A stretch of 64,000 nt of DNA from Actinomadura rudentiformis (GCF_008923185.1 NZ_WBMT01000011.1:124001-188000); one strand, 5' to 3'; positions 23,976 through 32,608 are shown, numbered from the stretch's first letter. Numbers and translations: made by a program. Notes: generated from the letters alone by a model not told the origin.

Positions 23976-25082
23976 TTGATTCAGATCGAAAAACTCCGAA
24001 AGGTCTACCGCGCCCGAGGGCGTGCGGTGGCCGCCGTCGACGGCGTCGACCTGGAGGTCCGCGAGGGCGAGATCTTCGGTGTCCTCGGCCGCAGCGGCGC
24101 CGGCAAGAGCACCCTGCTCCGCTGCGTCAACCTCCTGGAGCGCCCCGACACCGGGCGCGTGGTGGTCGACGGGCAGGACCTGCTCTCGCTCTCGGGCGGC
24201 GAGCTGCGCAGGGCCCGCCAGGGCATCGGCATGATCCACCAGCACTTCGGCCTGCTCGGCAGCCGCACGGTCGCGGGGAACGTGGCGTTCCCGCTCGAGG
24301 TCATGGGCGTGCCCAGGGCCGAACGAGCCCAGCGGGTGGCGGAGCTGCTGGAGCTCGTCGGGCTGAGCGAGCACGCCAAGGCCTACCCGGCCCAGATCTC
24401 CGGCGGGCAGAAGCAGCGCGTCGGCATCGCCCGTGCGCTCGCGGGACGGCCCAAGGTGCTGCTCTCCGACGAGGCGACCTCGGCGCTCGACCCCGAGACC
24501 ACGGCCTCGATCCTGGAGCTCCTGCGCGACCTCAACCGCCGGCTCGGCCTCACGGTGTTGCTGATCACCCACGAGATGGACGTGGTCAAGCGCATCTGCG
24601 ACTCGGCCGCGATCATGCGCGACGGCCGGGTGGTGGAGTCGGGCAAGGTCCGTGACCTGCTGCTGCGGCCGGGCTCCGAGCTGGCCCGCGGCCTGTTCCC
24701 GCTGCCCGAGGCGACCGTACGGCCCGGCACCACCGTGGTGGACGTGACGTTCGAGGGCGACAGCGCCGACAGGCCGTTCGTGTCCACACTGGCCCGCACC
24801 TACTCCATCGACGTCAACATCCTCGGCGGCGCCGTCGAGGAGATCGGCGACGCCCGCATCGGCCGGCTGCGCATCGAACTCCCCGGCGACCCCCAGATCA
24901 ACGCCGCCCAGCTGGCGCACCTGCGTGAGGCCGGGCTGACCGTCGAGGTCCATGGCGAGGCCGCACACGACGGCGAGGCCGCAGTGCAAGACGAGACGGC
25001 AGCAGATGGCGGGACGGCAGTAGACGGCGGGACGGCAGTGCGCGGCGAAGACCCCCTTGCCACTGAGGAGGCACTCTCATGA
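23976..25082 (+). CDS. metN: Methionine ABC importer, ATP-binding protein
   Basis: 368 aa. A TTG start is required: no ATG/GTG in frame precedes IQIEKLRKVYRARG, which aligns with MetN N-termini; GGGTGA lies eight bases upstream. Walker A GRSGAGKSTL, Q-loop GMIHQHFGLL, signature ISGGQKQRVGIARAL, Walker B VLLSDEATSALD and switch His (LITHEMDVV) are intact. A C-terminal NIL domain (residues about 260-325) is the methionine-sensing regulatory domain of MetN. After it comes an unusual 40-residue low-complexity tail (repeated DGGTAV). ATGA overlap with metI. Confidence 0.93.
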   Translation: MIQIEKLRKVYRARGRAVAAVDGVDLEVREGEIFGVLGRSGAGKSTLLRCVNLLERPDTGRVVVDGQDLLSLSGGELRRARQGIGMIHQHFGLLGSRTVAGNVAFPLEVMGVPRAERAQRVAELLELVGLSEHAKAYPAQISGGQKQRVGIARALAGRPKVLLSDEATSALDPETTASILELLRDLNRRLGLTVLLITHEMDVVKRICDSAAIMRDGRVVESGKVRDLLLRPGSELARGLFPLPEATVRPGTTVVDVTFEGDSADRPFVSTLARTYSIDVNILGGAVEEIGDARIGRLRIELPGDPQINAAQLAHLREAGLTVEVHGEAAHDGEAAVQDETAADGGTAVDGGTAVRGEDPLATEEALS

Positions 25083-25735
25083 CCTGGAGCGAGGTGTGGC
25101 CGCTCCTCTGGCCGGCCACCAAGGAGACTCTCACCATGACCGCCGTGGCGACGGCGTTCACAGCGGTGCTCGGCACCCTTCTCGGTGTCCTGCTCGTGCT
25201 CACCGAGCGGGACGGGCTGCTGCCGGTTCCGCCGCTCAACAAGGTGCTGGGCTTCGTGGTGAACGTGGGCCGGTCGCTGCCCTTCCTCATCCTGATGGTC
25301 GCGATCATCCCGTTCACCAAGCTGATCACGGGCACCAGCCTGGGCAACACCGCCGCGATCGTGCCGCTCACGGTCGGAGCCATCCCGTTCTACGCACGCC
25401 TGGTCGAGATCGGTCTGCGCGAGGTGGACCCGGGCGTGATCCATGCGGCCCACGCCATGGGCGCCACCCGCCGGGAGATCGTCGCCAAGGTGCTGCTGCG
25501 CGAGGCCCGGCCGGGCCTGGTGTCGGGCCTCACGGTCACGGTGATCGCGGTGATCGGCTACACCGCGATGGCCGGCACGGTCGGCGGGGGCGGCCTCGGC
25601 TACCTGGCCATCTCCTACGGCTACGAACGTTTCGAGACCAAGGTCATGATCGCGACCGTGGTGCTGCTGGTCGCCATCGTGCTGGCCGTCCAGCTGGCCG
25701 GCGACCTCATCGCCCGGCGCCTGATCCGCAAATAG
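25079..25735 (+). CDS. metI: Methionine ABC importer, permease
   Basis: 218 aa with five hydrophobic helices, the usual size for MetI. The EAA loop that docks to MetN reads HAAHAMGATRREIVAKVLLREARPGL. Other family segments: GRSLPFLILMVAIIPFTKLITGTSLG and GYTAMAGTVGGGGLG. Coupled to metN by four bases; metQ follows after 60 bp. Confidence 0.93.
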   Translation: MTWSEVWPLLWPATKETLTMTAVATAFTAVLGTLLGVLLVLTERDGLLPVPPLNKVLGFVVNVGRSLPFLILMVAIIPFTKLITGTSLGNTAAIVPLTVGAIPFYARLVEIGLREVDPGVIHAAHAMGATRREIVAKVLLREARPGLVSGLTVTVIAVIGYTAMAGTVGGGGLGYLAISYGYERFETKVMIATVVLLVAIVLAVQLAGDLIARRLIRK

Positions 25736-25795
25736 GCGCGCCTGACCGCAATCAGACCTTCCTGACCAGATCCCATCGAGAGAAAGGCACTCTTC

Positions 25796-26614
25796 GTGCT
25801 TCGCAAGATTACGATCGCGCTGGCCTCCGCCGGACTGCTCGCCGGGCTGACCGCCTGCGGCTCGTCCGACGCGTCCGAGGACAAGAACGCGCCGCTCAAG
25901 GTCGCCGTCAACCCGGTGCCGCACGGCGACGTCCTCACGTACGTCAAAGACAGCCTGGCGGCCAAGGCCGGTCTCAAGCTCGACATCGTCACCTTCGACG
26001 ACTACGTGCAGCCGAACAACGCGCTGAAGGAAAAGCAGGTCACGGCCAACTACTTCCAGCACGTGCCGTTCATGCAGGAGTTCGAGAAGAAGGCGGGCAC
26101 CAAGCTGGCGTTCGTGGCACCGGTCCACCTGGAGCCGCTGGGGATCTACTCCAAGAAGGTCAAGGACATCAAGGCGCTCGCGCAGGGCGCCACGGTCGCG
26201 GTCCCGAACGACCCCGCCAACCAGGGCCGGTCGCTCAAGCTGCTCGCCGACAACGGCGTGCTCACCCTCAAGCCGGGCGCGCCCACCAGCGCCACGGAGA
26301 AGGACATCGCGGCCAACCCCAAGGGGCTGAAGTTCAAGGCGCTCAAGGCCGCCCAGCTGCCCCGGTCGCTGGACGACGTGGACGCGGCCGTGATCAACGG
26401 CAACTACGCGCTCGAAGCGAACCTGGCTCCCAACAAGGACGCGCTGGTCGCGGAGAAGCCCGAGGGCAACCCGTACGCCAACGGCATCGTCACGCTGCCG
26501 GAGAACAAGGACGACCCGCGGGTGAAGAAGCTGGTCCAGCTGCTCCAGGGGCCCGAGGTCAAGAAGTTCGTCGAGGACAAGTACAAGGGCTCGGTGCTCA
26601 TCGCCACCGCGTGA
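25796..26614 (+). CDS. metQ: Methionine-binding lipoprotein
   Basis: 272 aa, GTG start with GAGAAAGG upstream. Lipobox LLAGLTAC with Cys at about residue 21. The NlpA/MetQ solute-binding fold is clear: LKVAVNPVPHGDVL, DDYVQPNNALKEKQVTANYFQH, AFVAPVHLEPLGIYSKK, ATVAVPNDPANQGR and VINGNYALEA. It captures methionine (or a derivative) outside the membrane for MetNI. Ends at a strong terminator. Confidence 0.93.
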   Translation: MLRKITIALASAGLLAGLTACGSSDASEDKNAPLKVAVNPVPHGDVLTYVKDSLAAKAGLKLDIVTFDDYVQPNNALKEKQVTANYFQHVPFMQEFEKKAGTKLAFVAPVHLEPLGIYSKKVKDIKALAQGATVAVPNDPANQGRSLKLLADNGVLTLKPGAPTSATEKDIAANPKGLKFKALKAAQLPRSLDDVDAAVINGNYALEANLAPNKDALVAEKPEGNPYANGIVTLPENKDDPRVKKLVQLLQGPEVKKFVEDKYKGSVLIATA

Positions 26615-26627
26615 CGTACACCGGCTC

Positions 26628-26657
26628 AGACCCCGGACGGAACTCCGTCCGGGGTCT
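26628..26657 (+). terminator. Rho-independent-type terminator after metQ
   Basis: AGACCCCGGACGG/CCGTCCGGGGTCT, 13 perfect pairs with loop AACT, followed by TCTCGTCTGT. Fourteen bases after the metQ stop. Confidence 0.92.
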
Positions 26658-26744
26658 TCTCGTCTGTACGGGTGCGAAATTCGCTCGCGATCGGCGGGAC
26701 GGGCCTGCCACTCTGAGGCGGGCGGCCGACCGAACGGGGAACTC

Positions 26745-28250
26745 GTGTCCACACCCGATGGCGAACTCGATCCGGCGTCCGCCCGTTCCATCGCGGCGGC
26801 ACTCCAGCGCCTGCTGCGCTCCGCCGCCGACCGGGTCAGCGACGACAACGCCCAGTCGCCCCTCATCAGGAAGCTGACCGACCACCTGGGCTGCGAATTC
26901 CACGAAGTGCTCACGGTGGACGAGGACTTCGCCGACTGGGACCACGCCAGCCTGCAGCGCGGTGTCGAGGCCTACCTCGCCGCGCACTCGCCGGGCGCCG
27001 AATGGTTCGGGATCTCGGGTGGTGAGCGGCATTTCGAGAGTCTGGACTCGATGCTGACCCGCGCGCTCGACTTCGGCTCGTACCGCCTCGGCCGGCCCGA
27101 CTACGGGACCACCGGCATCGCGCCGGACCAGAACATGGAGGTCGTGAAGCTCGGCATGGTGCCGAGCCGCGCCGCCGACGGCACGCCCGTCGTCCTCGGC
27201 ATCCAGACCACCGAGGACTTCAACCAGCAGGTCGGCCTGGTCGTCTTCGCCCAGGAACGCGAGGTCGCCACGGCGGTCCGCGACGAGGTGCGCCGCCTGA
27301 AGGAGGAGCACGACGTCCTGCGCGGCAAGTTCGTGAGCTTCGGCGTCAGCGAGCACATGGAGAACCAGCTCGTCACGTTCCTCCCACGCCCGGAGCTCAC
27401 CGCCCAGGACGTGATCCTTCCCGACGGCCGCCTGGAGGGCATCGAGGAGCACGTCGTCGGGATAGCCCGCCAGGCGGAACGCCTGCTCGCCGCGGGCCAG
27501 CACCTCAAGCGCGGTGTCCTCCTCTACGGCCCGCCCGGCACCGGCAAGACCCACAGCGTCCGCTACCTCATCGGCCGGCTCGCCGGCTACACGGTCATCC
27601 AGCTGACCGGGCCGGCGATGCGCTTCCTCGACAACGCCGTCGCGCTCGCCCGGCGCCTGCAGCCGGCCGTGATCGTCCTGGAGGACGTGGACCTGGTGGC
27701 CGAGGACCGCGAGATGTACGAGAGCTCGCCGATCCTGTTCTCCCTCCTCGACGCGATGGACGGCGTCGCCGAGGACGCCGACGTGGTCTTCATGCTCACC
27801 ACCAACCGCGTCGAGGTCCTCGAACGGGCCCTCACCGAGCGTCCCGGCCGCGTCGACCTGGCCGTGGAGATCCCGCGCCCCGACGCCGAGGGCCGCCTGC
27901 GCCTGCTGCGCCTCTACGCGCGCCATCTGCGCCTCGACGCCGACCTGGACGCCGTGGTCGAACGCACCGAGGGCGTGACCGCCTCGTTCATCAAGGAGCT
28001 CCTCCGCCGCGCGGTCCTCGTGGCCCTCCGCACCCAGGAGAACGTCGAGTCGCTCACCGACGAGCACTTCGCCCAGGCCCTGGACGGCATGTCGGCCCCC
28101 GGTCAGGGCCTGACCCCGGGCCTCCTCGGCGCCGCCACCGACGAAGACCTCGACTTCGAGGACGTCGAAGACCCCGACGACGAGGTCCCCGCCCTCCCAC
28201 GCCGCGCCCGCCCCCGAGCCTGGCCCGGCCAGCCACCGAGCTGCTCCTGA
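26745..28250 (+). CDS. AAA-family ATPase with unrecognised N-terminal domain
   Basis: 501 aa, GTG start. Residues 1-230 form an unrecognised alpha/beta domain. The AAA core: Walker A GPPGTGKT at 262-269, Walker B VIVLEDVDLVAED near 310, sensor 1 FMLTTNRV, arginine finger region ALTERPGRVDLAVEIPRP, and a helical lid (GVTASFIKELLRRAVLVAL). This core is of the classical FtsH/CDC48 type but there is no protease domain and no membrane segment. The last 50 residues are acidic then Pro/Arg-rich. It probably remodels a protein partner; which one is unknown. Monocistronic, after the met terminator. Confidence 0.8.
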   Translation: MSTPDGELDPASARSIAAALQRLLRSAADRVSDDNAQSPLIRKLTDHLGCEFHEVLTVDEDFADWDHASLQRGVEAYLAAHSPGAEWFGISGGERHFESLDSMLTRALDFGSYRLGRPDYGTTGIAPDQNMEVVKLGMVPSRAADGTPVVLGIQTTEDFNQQVGLVVFAQEREVATAVRDEVRRLKEEHDVLRGKFVSFGVSEHMENQLVTFLPRPELTAQDVILPDGRLEGIEEHVVGIARQAERLLAAGQHLKRGVLLYGPPGTGKTHSVRYLIGRLAGYTVIQLTGPAMRFLDNAVALARRLQPAVIVLEDVDLVAEDREMYESSPILFSLLDAMDGVAEDADVVFMLTTNRVEVLERALTERPGRVDLAVEIPRPDAEGRLRLLRLYARHLRLDADLDAVVERTEGVTASFIKELLRRAVLVALRTQENVESLTDEHFAQALDGMSAPGQGLTPGLLGAATDEDLDFEDVEDPDDEVPALPRRARPRAWPGQPPSCS

Positions 28251-28302
28251 GACGCCTCTCGAAGCCGGCGCCCGCAACGTCTCGCCTCGATGCGGAATAT
28301 AG

Positions 28303-28341
28303 CGTTCCGTTCTGCTATTATGAGATCAGAACGTTCCGTTC
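28303..28341. promoter_or_regulatory. CGTTCCGTTC direct repeats flanking a -10 in the reductase promoter
   Basis: Identical 10-bp CGTTCCGTTC at 28303-28312 and 28332-28341, 29 bp apart, bracket TATTAT (28316-28321), a strong -10 in an AT-rich patch unlike its surroundings. The arrangement suggests a repressor that occludes the promoter of the reductase gene. Regulator not identified. Confidence 0.5.
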
Positions 28342-28360
28342 CGAAAGATTGGGGTTCGTC

Positions 28361-29185
28361 ATGACCTTCCTCGTCACCGGTGCCACCGGGACCGTCGGCC
28401 GTCTCGTCGTCGCGGAGCTCCTCGCCGCGGGACAGCAGGTTCGCGCCCTCACCCGGAACCCCGCCAAGGCCGCGCTCCCCGAAGGCGTCGAGGTCGTCGC
28501 CGGCGACCTGGCCCACCTCGACTCGCTGGCCGGCGTCTTCGACGGCGTCGAGGCCGCGCACCTCATCAACTTCGCCGGCGACGACTACACGCCACTGCCC
28601 GACGGTGCCGGTCTGGTGAAGCTGGCCGCCGAGGCGGGCGTGCGGCGGGTCACGGTGCTCGGCGGGCGCGCGGAGGGTGACCTGGAGCAGGCCCTGGCCG
28701 CCACCGACATCGAGTGGACGCTGCTCGAGCCGGTCGAGTTCATGTCCAACACGCTGCGCTGGTGGGCGCAGACGATCAAGACCGAGGGCGTCATCAAGGA
28801 GCCGTTCGGCGACCGGTTGAGCGCGTTGGTGCACGAGCGCGACATCGCCGCCGTGACCGCGACGGTGCTGGTCGAGGGAGGTCACAACCGCACGACCTGC
28901 ACCATCACCGGCCCCGAGGCCATCACGCTCAAGGAGAAGGTCGCGATCCTGAGCGCGGCCATCGGCAGGGAGATCGGGTTCGTGGAGCTGACCGTGGACG
29001 AGGCCCGGGCCAAGTGGCGCGGTGACGGCATGGGCGAGGAGACCATCGAGTTCCTCGTCGAGGCGCTGGGCAACACGCCGGAGGCCGGCTACACCGTGGT
29101 CCCGACCGTGAAGGAGATCACCGGCCGCGACGCGCGCAGCTTCGCCCAATGGGCCACGGAGAACGCCGACGCCTTCCGCCCGTGA
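28361..29185 (+). CDS. NmrA/NAD(P)H-binding-type reductase
   Basis: 274 aa from ATG 28361. An atypical SDR: TGATGTVG (residues 6-13) for NADP, ALTRNPAKA after strand 2, GDLAHLDSL, and the substrate side LLEPVEFMSNTLRWW. There is no Tyr-x-x-x-Lys pair, as in NmrA/HSCARG and quinone-oxidoreductase-2-like proteins. They sense redox state or reduce quinones; which is the case here is unknown. Its promoter carries paired repeats, so it is probably an inducible single gene. Confidence 0.82.
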   Translation: MTFLVTGATGTVGRLVVAELLAAGQQVRALTRNPAKAALPEGVEVVAGDLAHLDSLAGVFDGVEAAHLINFAGDDYTPLPDGAGLVKLAAEAGVRRVTVLGGRAEGDLEQALAATDIEWTLLEPVEFMSNTLRWWAQTIKTEGVIKEPFGDRLSALVHERDIAAVTATVLVEGGHNRTTCTITGPEAITLKEKVAILSAAIGREIGFVELTVDEARAKWRGDGMGEETIEFLVEALGNTPEAGYTVVPTVKEITGRDARSFAQWATENADAFRP

Positions 29186-29188
29186 CCG

Positions 29189-29222
29189 GAGGCGGGCGCC
29201 GTGGATCCACGGCGCCCGCCTC
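29189..29222. terminator. 34-bp perfect palindrome between convergent genes
   Basis: GAGGCGGGCGCCGTGGA and its exact reverse complement meet without spacer; as RNA it gives 15 pairs closed by a GATC loop. Starts three bases after the reductase stop and serves the convergent exporter gene too. Confidence 0.85.
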
Positions 29223-29254
29223 GCCGGCTCCTCGACCGGGGTGCCGGCCGAATG

Positions 29255-30709
29255 TCAGGGATGCATGCTCGGCTCGTTCTGGTCACCCGTGCTCAAGCCG
29301 GCCGGCGTCGGGCGCGGCTGCCGGGTCCCGCTGCGCCGGAGGGTGAGGGCCGTCAGGAGGCCGGCGAGCATGCCCGCGGCGGTCAGGAGGACGACGAGGA
29401 ACTCCCCGTCGGCGGTGGCTGCGCGCAGGGCCTCGCCGGTCTTGCCGTCGGTGCCGAGATCGGCGATGGCGGTGAACACGGCCAGGCCGATGGCGTTCCC
29501 GATGTTGAGCGCGGTGGAGGCGATCCCGTTGGCGACGCCCTGCTCGTGGGCCGGGGTGCCGGTCGCCGAGGTGATCCACATGGCGGTCCAGACGATGCCC
29601 TGGCCGACGCCCGAGACCACGAGCCCGGGCACCAGCCGCCAGTAGCCGGCGGCGGAGTCGAAGCCGACCGCGAGCCCCGCCGTGCCGATCACGCCGATCG
29701 CAAAGCCGATCAAGAGGGCGTTCCGGTCGCCGATCCGGCTCGCGAAGCGTTCGCCCAGCTGGGTCCCGGTGGCGATGGCGAGAGAGGGGATGAGGAACGC
29801 CAAGCCGGTCTCCAGCGCGCTGTACCCGTGCACGCTCTGCATCAGGATCGTGAGGAAGTACGGCAGGACGCCGAACGTCGCCATGTAGACGAACGTGATG
29901 GTCATGCCGACGGTGAGGCTGCGGTTGCGGAACAACCGGAACGGCATCAGCGGATCCGCGCTGCGCGACTCGACGACTGCGAAGGCGACCAGCAACACGA
30001 CCGCGAGCGCGAAGGCGCCCACGACCAGTGGGTCGGCCCAGCCCAGCTCGGGTCCTTCCACGAGGGCGAAGACCAGCGAGGTGGCGCCGATCGTGACGCT
30101 GAGACCGCCCGGCAGATCGAACCGGCGCCGCTCGCCGCGTGACGGATCGCGCGGGATGACGAAGAGCGCCGCCAGCGCGACGAGCCCGGCCAGGGGAACG
30201 TTGACATAGAAGACGGCGGGCCAGCCGAAGTTCTCGGTGAGCACACCGCCGAGCAGTGCGCCGATGGTCAAGCCGCTGGCACCCGCGCCGCCCCAGATCG
30301 CGAGTGCCCTGTTGCGCCCAGGGCCTTCCGCGAAGAGATTGTTGATCAGCGAGAGTGTGGCGGGCAGGAGCAGGGCGCCCCCGATGCCCTGAACGGCCCG
30401 GGCCGCGACAATGACGACCGGGTCGCCCGCGAGCCCGCCCGCCAGCGAGGACACGGCGTAGACGGCGAGGGCGAGCACGAACATCCGCCGGCGGCCCAGC
30501 AGGTCGGCCGCGCGACCGCCGAGCAACAGGAAACCGCCTGCGAAGACGACGTAGGCGCTGACCACCAGCTGCTGAGTCTGGCCCGGAAAGCCCAGGTCGG
30601 CGCCGATCTCGGGGAGTGCGACAAAAACGATGTTGAGGTCGAGCGCGTAGATCAGCTGCGCCAGCGCCAGCAATGCCAGGGTCCAGCCGAGCCGGGGTGG
30701 TGCGGACAT
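29255..30709 (-). CDS. MFS drug exporter, DHA2 (EmrB/QacA) type
   Basis: 484 aa, 14 hydrophobic segments. Motif D1-like LDLNIVFVALPEIGADLGF in helix 1, motif A GGRAADLLGRRRMF after helix 2, motif B RAVQGIGGALLLPATLS, and motif C GASGLTIGALLGGVL in helix 5 (the antiporter motif). It expels a drug or metabolite in exchange for protons. It faces away from an ArsR-family gene, and a large symmetrical dyad (30734-30767) lies 25 bp upstream of its start, so repression by that regulator is very likely. Confidence 0.9.
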   Translation of the reverse strand: MSAPPRLGWTLALLALAQLIYALDLNIVFVALPEIGADLGFPGQTQQLVVSAYVVFAGGFLLLGGRAADLLGRRRMFVLALAVYAVSSLAGGLAGDPVVIVAARAVQGIGGALLLPATLSLINNLFAEGPGRNRALAIWGGAGASGLTIGALLGGVLTENFGWPAVFYVNVPLAGLVALAALFVIPRDPSRGERRRFDLPGGLSVTIGATSLVFALVEGPELGWADPLVVGAFALAVVLLVAFAVVESRSADPLMPFRLFRNRSLTVGMTITFVYMATFGVLPYFLTILMQSVHGYSALETGLAFLIPSLAIATGTQLGERFASRIGDRNALLIGFAIGVIGTAGLAVGFDSAAGYWRLVPGLVVSGVGQGIVWTAMWITSATGTPAHEQGVANGIASTALNIGNAIGLAVFTAIADLGTDGKTGEALRAATADGEFLVVLLTAAGMLAGLLTALTLRRSGTRQPRPTPAGLSTGDQNEPSMHP

Positions 30710-30733
30710 GGGCGTGCGCCCCTTCCAACGACA

Positions 30734-30767
30734 GTACGAATGTACGTATCTTCACGTACTTGTGTAC
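30734..30767. promoter_or_regulatory. Composite operator GTAC-N4-GTACGT-N6-ACGTAC-N4-GTAC
   Basis: A 34-bp dyad: inner arms GTACGT (30742-30747) and ACGTAC (30754-30759), outer GTAC boxes at both ends, all centred on 30750.5. It is in the 104-bp divergent region between the exporter and the ArsR gene. Confidence 0.75.
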
Positions 30768-30813
30768 CGTTCGACAACCCCGAACAGTTCGACTATCGCG
30801 GTACAGTTGGACC

Positions 30814-31137
30814 ATGGGCTACCGGCACCCCGAGCGCGACCAGATCAGAATCGAGGATGTCCTCTCTGCGCTGGGCAACCCGATCCGGCTCTCCGTCATC
30901 CGCGTCCTCGACGCCGGAGGGGAGCACAATTGCACCAGCGTGCTCGGGATTTTGGGCGTGACCTCGAAATCGACCATGACGCACCACTGGCGCGTTCTCA
31001 GGGAGAGCGGGGTGGTCTGGCAGCAGCCGTCCGGGCGCGAGAACCTGGTGACCCTCCGGCGGGACGATCTCGACGCGCGCTATCCGGGTCTCCTGGACGC
31101 CGTTCTCGCCGCCGCCCGTACCGACGAGGCCGCCTGA
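30814..31137 (+). CDS. ArsR-family winged-helix repressor
   Basis: 107 aa from ATG 30814. Winged-helix: VLSALGNPIRLSVIRVLDAG, recognition helix SKSTMTHHWRVLRESGVV, wing GRENLVTLRRDDLD. One Cys (HNCTSVL) but no classical metal-binding ELCVCD motif, so it probably senses an organic ligand. Divergent from the DHA2 exporter, with the composite dyad between; the pair is likely a drug-responsive repressor/exporter unit. Confidence 0.88.
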   Translation: MGYRHPERDQIRIEDVLSALGNPIRLSVIRVLDAGGEHNCTSVLGILGVTSKSTMTHHWRVLRESGVVWQQPSGRENLVTLRRDDLDARYPGLLDAVLAAARTDEAA

Positions 31138-31671
31138 TCATCCGTAGCGCCGGCGGCGGATGGCGTAGGCGACGGTCACCGCTGCCAGCAACGGGCCCCA
31201 GGCCGCGAGCGGGGCGTAGCACAGCCAGAGGATCATGCCCTTGGAGCCGTGCGGCAGCTCCGGATCGGGTTCGAACTCGACGAACAACATCGGTATCCAG
31301 ATCAGCATCAGCGCGACGGAGCCGAGGGCGGCGGGAATGATCGCGGCGAGCGGGTGGATCTCACGGCCGCGCAGGTAGGGCACCCAACGGGGCCAGATCT
31401 CACCCCATGGCCGGACCAGGCCCATGCTGAGGAACGCCAGCGCCTCGGACAGAACCGTCAGCCCGATCACGTACGGCAGCACGTACCAGGGGCCGTTGTC
31501 CGGATCCTGCGAGCCCGTGAAGCCGGCCGGAAGACCCAGCCCGAACAGGATCCGCCAGATGCCCGACGGCACCGCGCACCACATCGTCGCCTGCGCGGCC
31601 CAGCCAGCCCACCGGGGAACGGGCCCCATGGTCGTGCGGACGGCGGGCTTCGCCACGGTCATGGTCGTCAT
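31138..31671 (-). CDS. Hypothetical integral membrane protein
   Basis: 177 aa from ATG 31671. Four hydrophobic segments (WAAQATMWCAVPSGIWRILFG, LPYVIGLTVLSEALAFLSMG, HPLAAIIPAALGSVALMLIW, LCYAPLAAWGPLLAAVTVAY). Family not recognised; similar proteins are common in actinobacteria as unnamed membrane proteins. Its ATG overlaps the stop of a 38-residue membrane peptide gene (31668-31784), so they are cotranslated. Ends one base after the convergent ArsR gene. Confidence 0.65.
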   Translation of the reverse strand: MTTMTVAKPAVRTTMGPVPRWAGWAAQATMWCAVPSGIWRILFGLGLPAGFTGSQDPDNGPWYVLPYVIGLTVLSEALAFLSMGLVRPWGEIWPRWVPYLRGREIHPLAAIIPAALGSVALMLIWIPMLFVEFEPDPELPHGSKGMILWLCYAPLAAWGPLLAAVTVAYAIRRRRYG

Positions 31672-31784
31672 CGCACGCTCCCGATCGCCTGCGCGGCATC
31701 CGAGCCGGTGGCCAGCAGGGCTCCGGCGATGAGCGCGGTCAGTGCGGCGATGACCGCCAGTTTGATCTTCCAGTTCGTGGTCAT
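31668..31784 (-). CDS. 38-aa single-span membrane peptide
   Basis: ATG to TGA encodes MTTNWKIKLAVIAALTALIA followed by GALLATGSDAAQAIGSVR: a short basic start, one hydrophobic helix and a small polar tail. The stop overlaps the ATG of the next membrane gene (ATGA), the junction used throughout this window between real genes. No clear ribosome-binding site. It may be a small subunit of, or leader for, the downstream protein. Confidence 0.5.
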   Translation of the reverse strand: MTTNWKIKLAVIAALTALIAGALLATGSDAAQAIGSVR

Positions 31785-31867
31785 GCGAGCCACGATCTAC
31801 CGCGACCCACGCGGAGACTTCCCCCGTGTGACCCATCCGCCTCCCCCGCGAGAGGGACGATCGTCAG

Positions 31868-32245
31868 ATGCTGGTGATCAGAGACATCACGATCGACTGC
31901 GCCGACCCCGAACGCCTCGCCGGGTTCTGGGGAGCGCTCCTCGGCCGGCCCGTCGCCGCCAGGACCGGTCCGTACGTCTGGCTCCGCCGCGAGAACGGCC
32001 TGACGCTCGGCTTCCAGCGGGTCGCCGAACCCAAGACCGGCAAGAACCGGGTGCACCTCGACCTCGCATCCCCCGATCCGGCGGCCGAGCAGCGGCGAAT
32101 CGAGGAGCTGGGAGGCAGGCGGCTGAGGGAGTACGACGAAGGCGGCTTCCTCGTCATGGCCGACCCCGAGGGAAACGAGTTCTGCGTACTCCCTACGAAG
32201 CCCTTCGACGTCGACGACGAAGGCCGCGCCAACTACCTGGCCTGA
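31868..32245 (+). CDS. VOC-family (glyoxalase-like) protein
   Basis: 125 aa with two beta-alpha-beta-beta-beta modules of the vicinal-oxygen-chelate fold. Seen: ITIDCADPERLAGFWGALLG, RVHLDLASPDPAAEQRRIEELGG, VMADPEGNEFCVL. Metal-ligand positions are partly kept (His in RVHLDL, Glu in GNEFCVL). This is the glyoxalase_6 type, often annotated as a generic VOC enzyme; roles range from thiol-dependent lyases to antibiotic-binding proteins. Substrate unknown. Confidence 0.85.
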   Translation: MLVIRDITIDCADPERLAGFWGALLGRPVAARTGPYVWLRRENGLTLGFQRVAEPKTGKNRVHLDLASPDPAAEQRRIEELGGRRLREYDEGGFLVMADPEGNEFCVLPTKPFDVDDEGRANYLA

Positions 32246-32335
32246 GACTGCCCTACAGCCGCCCGACCAGCGGTCCGATCGCAGATTGCCGCGAACGCGA
32301 GTTCGGTCCGGATCCGCTCCAGATGCCCAATCAAG

Positions 32336-32608
32336 GTGCGCCAGTCGTTTCCGGGGTTCGAATTCAGTCTCAGGCTGCACGATCTCGCCGACCGCCTGGT
32401 CCGCGAAGCGATCGACGTTGCCTGCGGCCAACTCGCCCGGTCGACGGACGCGGAATGGGCTGGCGTCATCGATCGACTGCGCACTCGATCGGACGCCAAG
32501 CTCAGCGAGTTGCACAGGGAACTCGCCGAGCTGACCGCGCCGGTCACGCACCAGCCCCCGCCCGTCCAGCCAGAAGGCACTGCTGACCCGACGACAGCAT
32601 GGCCGTGA
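32336..32608 (+). CDS. Doubtful helical ORF in a 667-bp region of uncertain content
   Basis: Between the VOC gene and the hydrolase (32246-32912) no gene is clear. This 90-codon GTG frame (AAGG five bases upstream) encodes a charged, helix-forming segment (HDLADRLVREAIDVA, LSELHRELAEL) that looks protein-like. A second frame, 32599-32886, follows with an overlap. On the minus strand, 32233-32370 encodes a segment ending DWRTLIGHLERIRTELAF that could be the tail of a lost gene. None matches a family I know. The region may be gene debris. Confidence 0.25.
   Translation: MRQSFPGFEFSLRLHDLADRLVREAIDVACGQLARSTDAEWAGVIDRLRTRSDAKLSELHRELAELTAPVTHQPPPVQPEGTADPTTAWP

Noticed and set aside
24800..28277. 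Long minus-strand frames opposite metNIQ and the AAA ATPase.
   Set aside because: Low-complexity Arg/Gly/His translations with no domain signature; the plus strand has full recognised genes.
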